A stretch of DNA of 64,000 nucleotides from Rhinopomastus cyanomelas (lineage: Eukaryota; Chordata; Aves; Bucerotiformes; Rhinopomastidae): assembly GCA_013400115.1 (NCBI GenBank), contig VXBP01004148.1, forward strand, positions 62,001 to 126,000, read 5' to 3'. The translations under genes and the position numbers were made by a program. Below the pieces are notes generated by a model. It searched no databases. It was not told where the DNA came from and worked only from the letters and a program-made list of their open reading frames with translations. How positions within the stretch are numbered: the first letter of the stretch is position 1; the number at the start of each line of letters is the position of its first letter. This document shows, piece after piece, positions 45,845 through 56,606 of this stretch.

Positions 45845-46085
45845 AATACCTAGTCCAACCCCCTCACCAAAGCAGGGCTGCCCAGAGCACAGTGCACAGG
45901 ACTGCATCATTTGGTAAGTCTCCAGAGCAGGAGACTCCACACGCTCGCTGGGCAGCTTGTGCCAAGGCACTGTCAACTTCAGAGTAAAAAAGTACTGAAC
46001 CCTGGGGAACATCCCTGGTCACATGCCTCCAACTCAACCCTGCCCCATTGATTACAATGTCCGGATCTATCACAGGACATACAGC
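45845..46085 (-). mobile_element. CR1 internal-deletion copy, minus strand
   Basis: Two distant parts of CR1 joined. Minus strand 46085-45990 is RT palm sequence with DVPQGSV (GVPQGSV in CR1). At about 45985 it jumps to the ORF2 C-terminus (LKLTVPWHKLPSERVESPAL) and part of the 3' UTR, stopping before the octamers. It directly abuts the previous copy. Confidence 0.85.
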
Positions 46086-46779
46086 TATGCAAAGCAACAA
46101 GCTGTGATTTATTCATAACACAAACAGATTCTCTGCAAGATAAATAACTCCAGTTCCAAGGATCACTTTCTCTCTGATCCTTGTATGAGCTTCAGCTAAC
46201 CAAGTCAGTCTGAGGGTGCCATGTAACATGAGAACATAACCTTTGACTGGCTTGTTCATTGTCCTTTAGTTGCTTTCGCGCAGTCACACAAGGCACTGCA
46301 GATCCATTAGTGCTAAACTAGAACTGCTGATCAATTTCTGAATGTGTTATAATCAAATAAAGCAAAAAAAGCTTCATTAATACTGCATCAAGCAGTTTAT
46401 TTCTGTCAGAATTATCAGAGAGTCACATCAAGGTCTGTCACACAAAATAAACTGACAGCTCTTTGTTACACAAATCCCTCCTCTCATTGCTCAGATTCCC
46501 TCTTTGCAGCAGCAAGGACCATCTCTGCAGACTCAAAATTGAGCAAGCCTACACAGTGCTGTTTGGTCTATGAAATAAATCTTGTTAGCCACATCACTCT
46601 TTCACATTAAATATTTCTCAGCAACTCCAGCATGCACCAGCAACTCATACTGCCAGGCAGAAAACCAAAAGACAGCTGAAAAAGCTCTGAGGAACAAAAA
46701 GATCTAATATCATACATCTGAAATGTGTTATTTCCAGAGGTAACTGTATTTGCAAAACTCAAAGCTCTGAAATATTGAC
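46086..46779. other. Unique sequence, no feature recognised
   Basis: Nothing recognised. Confidence 0.5.
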
Positions 46780-47475
46780 AGAAAGCAGCCCTGAGGATAA
46801 GGACTTGGGGGAGCTGGTGAACAAGAAGCTATCCATGAACAGATAAATGTGTGCTTGAAGCCCAGGAAGTCCAACAGCATCCTAGGCTGCATGAAAAGAA
46901 GTCTGACCAGCTGATCGAGAGAGGGGATTTTGCACCTCTACTCTGCCCTCTTGAGACCTCACCTGCAGTCCTGCATCCAGCTCTGGAGCCCCACACAAGA
47001 AGGATGAGGACCTAATATAGCAGGTCCAGAGGGGGCAGTGAAAACACTCAGGGTGCTGGAGCCCCTCTGATACGAGGACAGGCTGAAGGAGCTGGAATTG
47101 TTCAGCCTGGAGAACAGAAGGCCCGGGGGGAACCTGATAATGACCTTCAGTCCCTGAAGCTGGCTACAAGAAAGCTGCGGAGGGACTGTTTACAAAGGCC
47201 TGGAGTGATAGGACAAGGGGCAATGGTTTCATTTAGGGAAGGACAGATTGAAACGGGATGTCAGGAAGAAGTTCTTTAGCAGAAGAGTGGTTGAACACTG
47301 GAACAGTTGTCCAGGGAGGGAGCTGAGGCCCATCCCTGGAGATCTTCAGGATGAGGCTGGACAAAGCTCTGGGCAACCTGATCTAGTTGAGGCTGTCCCT
47401 GCTCATGGCAGGGGTTTCAACTGGATGACCTTTGAAGGTCCCTTACAACCCAGGCCACTTTATGATTCTATGATA
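46780..47475 (+). mobile_element. CR1 from post-RT segment to 3' end
   Basis: It starts ESSPEDKDLGELVNKKLS (46783-46836), continues as a shifted ILGCMKRS..SRE block, then HLYSAL and the C-terminal region in fragments. It ends TTTATGATTCTATGA. The 3' UTR phrase CAACTGGATGACCTTTGAAG joins it to the copies at 31.3 and 35.8 kb. Confidence 0.92.
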
Positions 47476-50400
47476 GAGCCCTCTGTTTCCACTTGTTAGG
47501 AAAGAGAGTGCCACAGCAGTAAATTCTACTCAGAGGAGATGGATTCTGCATTTCAGATTTCTAGGAACTTACAGTAAAATCATGAGTGTAAAGTCACTCC
47601 TAGCAACAAACCCTACATTTTTGAGACCACAAGTCTTTAGATGACACTCATCTATCACCCTTATGTTGAGGACATGTAACATGCTTCTGAATCAGAGATC
47701 AAACAGACACCATTTAAAATCAGACAGTTACTTCCCACATTTCCCTCATAAAAGACGGATTCGTGCTTAACGCCTGATCCAGAATTCTGACCCTACACAT
47801 TTCCTATATACATCATATCTGGAAAGCCAGTGTTACAAGGATAACTTACAACCCCCACTTGTACACTGCTTAAGATGGAATTCTGAACAACAGCTGCGTA
47901 TATGGATAAATGATGCTAAATACAACAACATTATCTCTGATGCAGAATATATGGTTGAACTCTGCTGGAAGGTACTTACTTCCATCAAAGTGAAATCATT
48001 TAACTCAAGGGTGACAGGAAATTTGTATGTAGATTGGAAACCACAAGGTGAAGCAGGCCTGGAAGGTCAAGTGGCACAGCAGGATAGCGGCTGAGGATAC
48101 TTCCCACAAGCTGGAAACCCCAGAGGCTACAGAATAATTACATGTTACAGCTTCACACCACTGGGCCTGAAACAAGTGGAGGTATTAAAACACCCCAAAC
48201 CACTCCTTTAACAACACAGCCATCAAAGTAAAGTAGTGACAATGACATAGGAACTTGGCAAGAGACAGAAATTTACAGAAATAGGAAATCTTGGAAATTA
48301 TTTATACTTTAAGTAATACAGAAAGCACATGTAATAACATTTTTTTGAGGCTATTCAAACCATTACCCTTACTTGCTCCACCCTACAAATCTTCGTAGCA
48401 AGAGAAGCTGTTTGAGCCTTCAGATACACACAGGCAGTTCACCATGTGGTCCTACCTTCAGTGAGATCAACTTCTGCATCTCTGCTCAAAGGTTAATGCA
48501 AAGTGAGAGCCAGCAAGAGGCATTCAATATAACAAAATAACTTGTTTCAGATGCTGCATATTGACATGCAATTAATTAATACAACCAAACAGACTCCTTC
48601 CCTGACTCCATTTCCACATGGTCCTTCCGGTGCATTCTTATAAAGATGTGGTCTTACGTACCCCAACAAAAGGACTGAAAGGTATTTACTAAAACATAAT
48701 CATTATTCCTTTTGGCTTTCCATTTGGCAGGCTACCATTATTAGGTTTCATTCAAATCCATTGCCATTCTACTCTTACACTGTAGGTTTGTTTTCCCTAC
48801 CCCCTCACTCTTAGTAAATGATTTTATCAATACAAAACCACAGTTAGAAAATTAAATTGAAATCCTGGCCATAAATCTCAAAAATAAGACTGCTGGATGC
48901 ACAGTAGTTAATCAGAATAGAGAAGATCTAAATAAACAACTAACTAACTATGAAGGTTCTAAGAGAAAATAAAAATCAGCAGACCAGAAATACTAAGAAC
49001 TAATAGTAGCTGAGCTCCACACACGTGCCCAAGAGCAGTACAGCATGTGCATGTTCACTTGTATTTGGATGTCTCCTACACTTTACAAAGGTAATAGTGA
49101 ACTTTATTAGTAAAAGTGTTCACCAACAGCAAGAATCATGCAGCTGCACCAGAGTAAAAATAAGCAAAATCCTAGCAGAGATGGATATTCCAAGGCCTGA
49201 TAAAATATATCACAATAACAGTAATTCTTGAAAGCCATTTTTGCAGGGAACAAGGTTTTCCAGCGTCTCTAGTAGTGATTCTTTATGACTCACAAGTCCC
49301 TGGCGGTAGGGAAACGTTATCTGGTTCAGTGACACTGTAACTGCACTGGTGATTATGTGCACCATGTCAAATGTTTCTTGGTCCCTTTCCAGTGCAGCAA
49401 TTAGAGTGGGATTGCAGTGTCACTACGGTACAAATAAACCTGAGCCTGTGAGTGATACCTGTCGAACAGTGTCATGGACTGTATGTTTGAGAAGCATTAA
49501 CATAACGTGAATCACATCATCAATTAAAAGCCTCCTCCTGATATATTTACCCCATACTGTTTCATGTAGTTGGCAGCATTGGACAACTGTCTATGTGTAA
49601 AATCAACGCATTTCCACTACTGCAGTTAATGGTCTGTCACCATTTCCATTATAAAGCAATTTCCAAGGGTTTATAACTCTTCTGAAGAATTGGTGTGAGC
49701 TACATCCTGCCACATGGCAAAAGCAAAACCACAGACTACATACGTTTACTGTCATCCAACCAGACTAGAAGAATTATCGATCACTAAAAGAAAACTGGCC
49801 CCTTGCTGTATTTCCCTTAGATTTCCCATTCCTCACTCAAAGCACACAGCACTTCACCTTGTTCAGGAAGAAGGCTAATTAGGCTGTGCTAATAATCAGA
49901 CTCTTAATACTCCTTTGAAAGTTCTGTATATCCTCACTTCTGAGAAAAGCCACGTTAGTCAGAAGCCACCGCCCTGGTATCATATATGTGCAGGGTATTT
50001 ATAGTTACTCCTTAATTTATGACCTGGCTTGCTTTTTTGGACAGTCTAAGCAATTATTCCTATTTTTAGACTGAGGCAGCTCAGTTATTCTTCAGGAATG
50101 GTGTATGCCAGATTATTTTCAAATAAAAGAGCAGAAGTGGGGTATGTTCAATGCAGGTGGAGCAGGTGAGAACTTAAAAACAATAAATATCCGCATACAT
50201 TGAGAAACATATTCTTAAGTTAATTAAACTCTTAAATTAAACATCCCATCAACAATCGACTCCATCAGCCCTTCTATACCCCTATGTTCAAGTGACAAGA
50301 ATTACAGTTCAATCAGAGAAGTGTTATTGGGAAGATTTTATTATTACTGCTATGACTAAGGAGGTTTTTCCTTCGAAGATACATTAGCATGGTGGTTCTG

Positions 50401-51710
50401 GACTCCTCATTTTCACCATAAACACTTCAAGCGCTGCTTATCATTTCAAGATTTTGATATGCTGCTGAAAATGGTGCTTCAGGTAGCAAGTCAGATGCTC
50501 ATAAGGATTTCACTATCCTGACCACACTCCAAAATAAAATGGAGGGTAAACTTTGCACACAGCCCTGCATGCAAGTGCAATGCTCTTCTGACAGTTTCCC
50601 ACACTACAAAGCTGTGCTGATGGATCCCAGGGTAGTACCTGTATCCCAATTTCTTGTTTTGTTCAATGGCTGTATTAAAGCATTCTCTGAAAACCTCACA
50701 TTTGAAGCACCTTTTGTGTTCTAGATACACAAAGAGACCGCAGTGTTTGGTTTACAGTAAAGGCCAGAGAAGAGGAGGAAATGGGGAAACTATGCAGCAA
50801 AATAACTCCTTGCTCCTATAAAACATATCATGAGCTGTGACACAAAAGTACTGGTAGTGTTTCAATTTAAAGCCTTCAACAACAACTACAATAAACTGCA
50901 AAGAATCCAATGCATCTAAACTAGGTAGAACACATTTTAAGGACTGAGATCTCATTCAGTGAGGTTGCTGAGTTTACAAAATTACTGCCCTCCAGTCAAA
51001 GCAAAAAAAAAAACCCCAAAAAACAGCATCAAAATGCTATTCAAAACATCCCTCTGCCAAACATTTTTCATAAAGTTGTATAGCATAGTATTAAACGAAC
51101 AGTCAAAAGGCGGAAATACTAAGTAATAGAAGAGTCCAAGAGGCCTTTACTAAAGTAGGAATAAAATTTGAAAGTTCTGATCTACTTACCTTCCTGTAAT
51201 TCCTCTGGGACATTGTTATTTATGTGCACTACAAGCAAACACTAACATTGACCTATGGCAACACAATTATCTTCTTCAGATTTACAATACAAAATCGCAC
51301 TAACCTAATCTTTTTCTTCAGATCAGAGGCTCCAATGCTTTGCTGTAAGCAGCACTCAAAAACCTATTGCATTAGTGTCACTCCTTTTACAATAGCTTTT
51401 ACTAAAGCATCCAAGTTTGGAACTTCTCACACAAGACAGCACACAGTACCTCATCACGCTTGCTTCTCTTTCAGCTATCCTGGAGAATCATCACTCGTCC
51501 TACCTACCTATCTACTGGTGGTGCTGACTCCCTAAATGAAACTGGCACCTTACAAGTCTGTGTTTATTGATTGTTCCACAGAGGTTTTCTACTGAAACTC
51601 TTGAAAACAAGCACCTGCTCAAAAAATGACTTTATGTAAGGGAGAAGCTGATTGTATGGACGTCTGCATGTTCAACTTCCTGTACCAATACTGAAAGTAA
51701 ATGAAAACAT
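47476..51710. other. 4.2 kb without a recognised repeat
   Basis: The longest repeat-free interval here. No frame longer than about 103 codons and none with a known domain. The part around 49240-49700 reads as moderately complex unique sequence without homopolymers; I see no splice-flanked frame in it. Confidence 0.5.
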
Positions 51711-51800
51711 GAATCACAGAATCAATTAGGGATTGGAAGGGACCTTGAAAGTTCATCTAATCCAATCCCCCACCTCCCCAGGTGTTCTTGCACCTGGGGT
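51711..51800 (-). mobile_element. CR1 3' UTR fragment, minus strand
   Basis: GAATCACAGAATCAATTAGG then TTGGAAGGGACCTTGAAAGT and CCAATCCCCC. It stops about 60 bp before a plus-strand CR1 ORF1 begins. Confidence 0.87.
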
Positions 51801-51868
51801 GCAAGCAGGTTCAGCATTTTGCAGAAGGAACTGAATAACAGTGAGAATGATGGTTCTTTCTGCTTGAG

Positions 51869-52087
51869 GTGTCACCAAAATCTAGTCTAACTGCCCCCTG
51901 CATTATAATTTCCTTGGTAAAGAATAGAAGATGGGTCATTGTTACTGGTGATTCACTGCTCAAGGGAGCAGAAGGCCCAATAGGCAGATCAGACCTGCTA
52001 CACAGGGAGGTCTGTTGCTGGCCAGGGGTTTCCTTCCCCAATGCAGCCCTCAGATTATTACCCACTGTTGTTTCAGGTAGGCAGTGA
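51869..52087 (+). pseudogene. CR1 ORF1 esterase-domain remnant
   Basis: A 72-codon frame carries VIVTGDSLLKGAEGPIGRSD followed by HREVCCWPGVSF, the SGNH/GDSL-type start of the CR1 ORF1 esterase domain, with the GDSL box at 51947-51958. ORF1 proteins of CR1 are thought to bind RNA or lipid and help the retrotransposition particle. The frame breaks after SGRQ; the next stretch, with GVWVFDNGLIYNSPDLLAP (about 52257-52312), is in another frame. The N-terminus of ORF1 is missing. Confidence 0.8.
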
Positions 52088-52342
52088 TGAAATAGAAGAA
52101 CTTGTCCAAGGGCTATGAAGAAGGAATTTAGAGCCTTAGGGCATCTGATCAAAGGATGTGTTCTCCTCTATCCCTCCAGTTTTGTAGAATGACGATGGAC
52201 TAGATAGGATGTGTCAGCAGGTAAATATCTGGCTCTGAGCCTGCTGTTATCAGCAGGGGTTTGGGTTTTTTGACAATGGTTTGATTTACAATAGTCCAGA
52301 CCTGTTGGCACCAGATGGGAAGACAAACTGATGGGGTAAACG

Positions 52343-53097
52343 ACCCGCCTGGCTGAACAAGGAGCTTCTGCTGGAGCTCAGGAGAAAGAAGAGAGCCTAC
52401 CACCTTTGGAAAAAGGGGTTGGTTACTCAAGCGGAGTATAGGGATTCAGTTAGGTCATGTAGAAAGAACATGAGGGAGGCAAAAGCTCAGCTAGAACTCA
52501 GCTTGGCCACCGCTGTAAGAGACAAACAAAAAGAGTTTTTACAAATATATTAACAACAAAAAAAGATCCAGAGTCTCCATCCCTTACTGGATGCAAAGGG
52601 GAACATTGTTACCAAGGCTGAGGAAAAGGCTGAGGTACTTAATGCCTTCTTTGCCTCAGTCTTTAATAGTCAATCTGGTTAGCCTCATGATATTCAGTTC
52701 CCTGAGCTGGAAGATAGGGATGGAGACCAGATTAATCCCCTCATAATCCAGGAAGTGGTAATTTATGACTTTCTAAGCCAACTGGAAACTCACAAGTCTA
52801 TGGGGCCAGATGGGATCCACCCAAGAGTGCTGACGGAACTGGCAGAGGAACTTGCCGAGGTTCTCTCCATCATCTATCAGCAATCCTGGTCAACGGGGGA
52901 GGTCCCAGATGACTGGAGACTTGCCAATGTGACACCCATCTACAAGAAGGGCAGGAAGGATGATCTGGGGAACTACAGGCCTATCAGCCTGACCTCGGTA
53001 CCAGGGAAGGTCATGGAACAGTTCATCTTGGGGGTGATCACACGGCAAGTGCAGGACAATGAGGGGATCAGGCCCAGCCAGCATAGGTTCATGAAGG
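52343..53097 (+). pseudogene. CR1 ORF2 linker and N-terminal RT remnant
   Basis: In one frame it reads RPAWLNKELLLEL, LSLATAVRDKQKEFLQIY, a stop, AEEKAEVLNAFFASVFNSQS, a stop, then after a frame change ELAEELAEVLSIIYQQ, GEVPDDWRLANVTPIYKKG, DLGNYRPISLTSVPGK and RPSQHRFMK, up to the N. This is the fingers part of the RT domain. Two stops lie in the linker. The catalytic part is missing after the N. Confidence 0.9.
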
Positions 53098-53098
53098 N
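53098..53098. other. Single N joining two distant parts of CR1 ORF2
   Basis: RT sequence (HRFMK) is on the left, the post-RT segment (VLIHSQLNTSQQCAQ) on the right. The RT palm between them is absent. Confidence 0.95.
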
Positions 53099-53099
53099 G

Positions 53100-53640
53100 G
53101 TGTTGATCCACAGCCAGCTGAACACGAGCCAGCAGTGTGCCCAGGTGGCCAAGAAGGCCAATGGCATCCTGGCCTGTATCAGAAACGGTGTGACCAGTAG
53201 GAGTAGGAAGGTGATTGTGCCCCTGTACTCGGCACTTGTGAGACCTCACCTCGAGCACTGTGTCCAGTTTTGGTCACCACAGTACAGGAAGGACATTGAG
53301 GTGCTGGAGTGAGTGCAGAGAAGGGCAACCAAGTTGGTGAAGGGGCTGGAAGACATGCCCTATGAGGAGAGGCTGAGGGAGCTGGGGTTGTTTAGTCTGG
53401 AGAAGAGAAGACTGAGAGGAGACCTTATTGCCCTCTACAACTAGCTTAAAGGAGGTTGTATCAAGGCTGGTGGTGGTCTCTTCTCTCCAATTAGTGATGA
53501 TAGGACGAGGCGAAATGGCCTCAAGTTGTGTCAGGGGAGGTTTAGACTGGATATTGGAAAGAAATTCTTTACTGAGAGGGTAGTTAGGTACTGGAATAGA
53601 TTGCCCAGGGAGGTGGTGGTGTCACAGGAATGAGTGAACG
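53100..53640 (+). pseudogene. CR1 ORF2 C-terminus, few breaks
   Basis: VAKKANGILACIRNGVTSRS and LVRPHLEHCVQFWSPQYRKD run to IEVLE, then a TGA at 53310 (where CR1 usually has RVQRR). The frame then goes on through LVKGLEDMPYEERLRELGLF and SLEKRRLRGDLIALYN, with a TAG at 53442, into the rest of the domain. Only point stops break it, so this copy is relatively young. Confidence 0.92.
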
Positions 53641-53741
53641 TGGCGCTTAGGAATATGGTCTAGTGGTTAGATACTAGGAGAAAAGGTTGGACTTGATGAC
53701 CCTGGAGGTCCTTTCCAGACATGATGATTCTGTGATTCTGT

Positions 53742-54708
53742 GGGAATAACCTATCCCCTAGGGGGAAACGGGTTTTAGAAAGGGAATTAGCTGGGCTCAT
53801 TAACAGATCTTGAAACTAGGTATGAAGTGGGGCAGAGGTGAAAAGGGGGTCACTAGAAAGAAGCCTGACTGACAGGACAGAACTTGTGGGAGAGTAATGT
53901 ATTAGCAAGATCTTATAGTCTTGTGTCCTGGCAAAGGAGGAGAATGACACCCCATATTACAGGAAGAACAAAAAGGTTGTTGAGAGGTTAGAAACATCTG
54001 AGTATGCTCAGGAGGGTATTAAGGATTCTCCCACTCAAAAGGTGGCCCAGCTGAGGTGTATCTATACTATCGCACGCGGCTTGGGCAACAAAGAGGAGGA
54101 ACTGGAGGCCATTGTGCACTTTGAAAGCTATGATATAGTTGCCATCTCAGAAACGCGGTGCCCACCCAACCAGGATGAAGAGATGGGTAAGATACTTAGT
54201 TGAGTGAGGTCGCTCGGTCTCTACTCCTTGTTCTCACGGGAGATTTCAACTTTCCAGACATATGCTGGAAATATAATATAACAGTGAGGAAACAGTCCAG
54301 GACATTTCTCAACTGTGTGGGAGATAACTTCATGGCACTGACGGTTAGGGAGCCAACAAGGGGAAGTGCACTCCTTGAGTTGCTACTTGTTAACAGAGAA
54401 GGTCTTGTTGGGGATGTAGTGGTTATAGGCCATCTTGGACAAAGTGATCATGAAATACTGCAGTTCTCAATTCTTGGTGAAGCAAGGAGGGGGGCCAGCA
54501 GAACTACCACACTGGACTTCCAAGGGCAGACTTAGGTCTCTTTTGGAACATGGTTAAGAGAGTCCCTTGGGAGACAGTTCTGGAGGACATGGAGCTGACC
54601 ATCCTCACGTCATGTAAGACAAGACAATGCGGTAGGAGACCAGCCTGGTTGAACAGAGAGCTTTGGCTGGAGCTGAGGAGTAAAAGGAGAGTCAGACACG
54701 GTAGGTAA
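53742..54708 (+). mobile_element. CR1 middle piece: ORF1 end, EN, linker start
   Basis: Directly after the previous CR1 tail comes the C-terminal end of ORF1 (GKRVLERELAGLINRS, 53764-53811), then the ORF1-ORF2 junction region, the EN N-terminus (54056-54180), the EN C-terminus (54230-54530) and the start of the EN-RT linker (RRPAWLNRELWLELRSKRR), ending at about 54705. There is no RT, no 3' UTR and no tail, which is unusual for a LINE copy. Confidence 0.88.
54050..54535 (+). pseudogene. CR1 APE-type endonuclease remnant
   Basis: The N-terminal part has LRCIYTIARGLGNKEEELEA and ISETRC, with the catalytic-site Glu at 54150-54152. After about 54180 an internal deletion and frame change lead to TGDFNFPDICW (GDFN 54239-54250) and GQSDHEILQF (SDHE 54443-54454). 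The central part of EN is missing, so it cannot be active. Confidence 0.88.
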
Positions 54709-55805
54709 ATGTTAATAATTACACAGAGGCTTTTCCTTTTCTCTTTTATGTGTGCAGATAAAATCCTTCCTTTCTCCTTCACAGCTATATAGGATCACTG
54801 AAGTCAACAGCATGAGATTAGCTTCCACAGACATGGCAACAGAATGAGTGTAGTACACAAAGTGCAGCTGCACCAGTACTGACCGACTGTACCAGTGACA
54901 GATTGGACCTAACAAACAAACAGCAATTGTTCTCTGCGAGGCTGCACTGGCATCTTGATGCTAGATTATTCTGAGTTTGTTACTTTTCCCATCTTTCTTC
55001 TCTCTACACATCTTCAAAACATGTATAAAAACCTGTTTCTCCTAACTCCCAAAGGAAACAAGAACAATTTCTTACCAAGTATTCAAGGCTGGATAGGTAT
55101 CTAGTTATCCCAGTAAGATTCTTAGTTAAGATATCCAAAGTGGTGGGGACCTTGTTTCTGGCAGTGACCAAGAGCTGTTTTCTCCTCTGCATGTTCAATT
55201 ACAGCATGCCCAGAGATAATTCCCTTCCATTCTAGTACCAGCAAGAGCCAAAAACATCAGGAGAACAGATCTCTTTTTTGTATAGTAATAATAAACAAAA
55301 ACCCTAACCAAATATAAATCTGCAAAGTTCCCTACTAGTTTTCTTCACTTATTCCCTCCTTCAAATCTCATTATCAAAGAACAAGATAAAGCAAAATATG
55401 GAACTGACCAGAAAAGAAACTGGTCAGAGAAGAAACATAGCCTAACCCAATACACCAGATTTAGGCAATTACTAAAACAAATTACAGTGGTGTTGGGGAA
55501 GCTGTCAACATAAAAAGTGCAAACAACAATCCAATATTAAAATTCAAAATGAAACACAGTCCGTTACAGGCAAGCACTCATTTCACTTTTAACAGCCTTG
55601 TCACAACTATTGGGAAGATCTGTCCTCAGACTAAACCGGACTCCCTCATTAACACACAACTGCTCTGACACATGAAACTGGTCTGAAAAGTACCTTCATC
55701 TACACAGAGTGAATAGCTCCAAGCTTGAAATTGAGACAAGAGAAACTCCATATGACAAGCTGAACTACAAAGGGACTGACAAATAAGTGACCACAAAAGC
55801 TCTCA
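54709..55805. other. 1.1 kb unique sequence
   Basis: No repeat or exon recognised. Confidence 0.5.
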
Positions 55806-55835
55806 ACATAGAATCACAGAATCGCTCCTGTTGGA
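55806..55835 (-). mobile_element. CR1 tail fragment, minus strand
   Basis: CATAGAATCACAGAATCGC followed by a short GTTGGAAG phrase: about 30 bp of an inverted CR1 3' tail fused to the start of the plus-strand copy. Confidence 0.6.
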
Positions 55836-56409
55836 AGCTGCTGGAGGAGTCCAGCGTAGACCAACGAGGATGATGAAGGGGATGGAGCACCTCCCTTATG
55901 AGGAGAGGCTGAAGGAGCTGGGTGTCTCTAGCTTGGAGAAAAGGAGACTGAGGGGTGACCTCATTAATGTCTATAAATATTTGAGGGGTGGGTGTGAGGA
56001 GGATGGAGCCAGACTATTCTCAATGTCATCTAGTGATAGGATATGGGGCAATGGGTGCAAGCTGGAACACAGGAGGTTCCACATAAATATGAGAAGGAAC
56101 ATCTTCACAGTGAGGGTGATGGAGCACTGGAACAGGCTGCCCAGGGGAGTTGTGAAGTCTCCTTCATTGGAGATGTTTAAGACCTGCCTGGACGTGTTCC
56201 TGTGTGGCAGGGGGATTGGACTAGATGATCTTTCGAGGTCCCTTCCAATCCCTAATGATTCTATGATTCTATCGAACCATCAACTTCTGTTCACCCCTAA
56301 ACCAGATCCCCCAACACCACATCTAAATGACCTTTTAACGCCTCCAGAGATGGTGACCCAACACCCTCCCTGGGCAGTCTGTTCCAGTGTCTTACTACTC
56401 TTTCTGTGA
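55831..56409 (+). pseudogene. Chimeric 192-codon frame over two CR1s
   Basis: The longest gap-free frame of the window. Residues 1 to about 128 are the CR1 ORF2 C-terminus (YEERLKELGVSSLEKRRL, MSSSDRIWGNGCKLEHRRFH, VMEHWNRLPRGVVKS). The lost stop codon then lets it run through the 3' UTR and into the neighbouring inverted CR1. It is an accidental reading frame, not a gene. Confidence 0.85.
55836..56273 (+). mobile_element. CR1 3' fragment with open frame
   Basis: It starts GVQRRPTRMMKGMEHLPYEE and keeps the ORF2 C-terminal domain open to LEMFKTCLDVFLC. A small deletion (about 30 bp compared with the copies at 24.6 and 44.4 kb) removes the DLV-stop end and part of the 3' UTR. It ends ATTCTATGATTCTAT at 56272. 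Confidence 0.94.
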
Positions 56410-56606
56410 AAAAGTTGTTGCTAATGTCCCTCCCCTGGAGCAGCTTGAAGTCCTTCCATTCTTGCTCTATCACTAATGGTCTGTGAGAAGAGACCAGCCA
56501 ATGTCCCTTCAGGGAGTTGTAGAGTGAAGAGGTCTCCCATTAGCCTCCTCTTCTTCAAACTAACCAGACCCAGCTCCTTCAGTCGCTCTTCATAATCCGG
56601 GCCCTA
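56282..56606 (-). mobile_element. CR1 3' fragment, minus strand, tail-to-tail partner
   Basis: On the minus strand from 56606 it reads DYEERLKELGLVSLKKRRLM, then a degraded C-terminal block to the GGATGGTGAC-type region near 56350 and the edge of the 3' UTR. Octamers are missing on this side, 10 bp from the tail of the plus-strand copy. Confidence 0.9.

Larger units (their letters stand above)
51860..53741 (+). mobile_element. CR1 with ORF1, RT and 3' end, EN missing
   Basis: Order: ORF1 esterase part (about 51869-52330), then an abrupt join near 52330-52342 into the EN-RT linker (RPAWLNKELLLELRRKKRAY), then RT up to RPSQHRFMK, a single N (53098), the post-RT segment, ORF2 C-terminus and 3' UTR ending GATGATTCTGTGATTCTGTG. 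The EN domain and the ORF1-ORF2 junction are absent. The 3' UTR type is that at 14.5 kb. Confidence 0.93.

Noticed and set aside
50491..50730. 79-codon minus-strand Cys-rich frame
   Set aside because: No splice context, no known domain, and cysteines are not regularly spaced.
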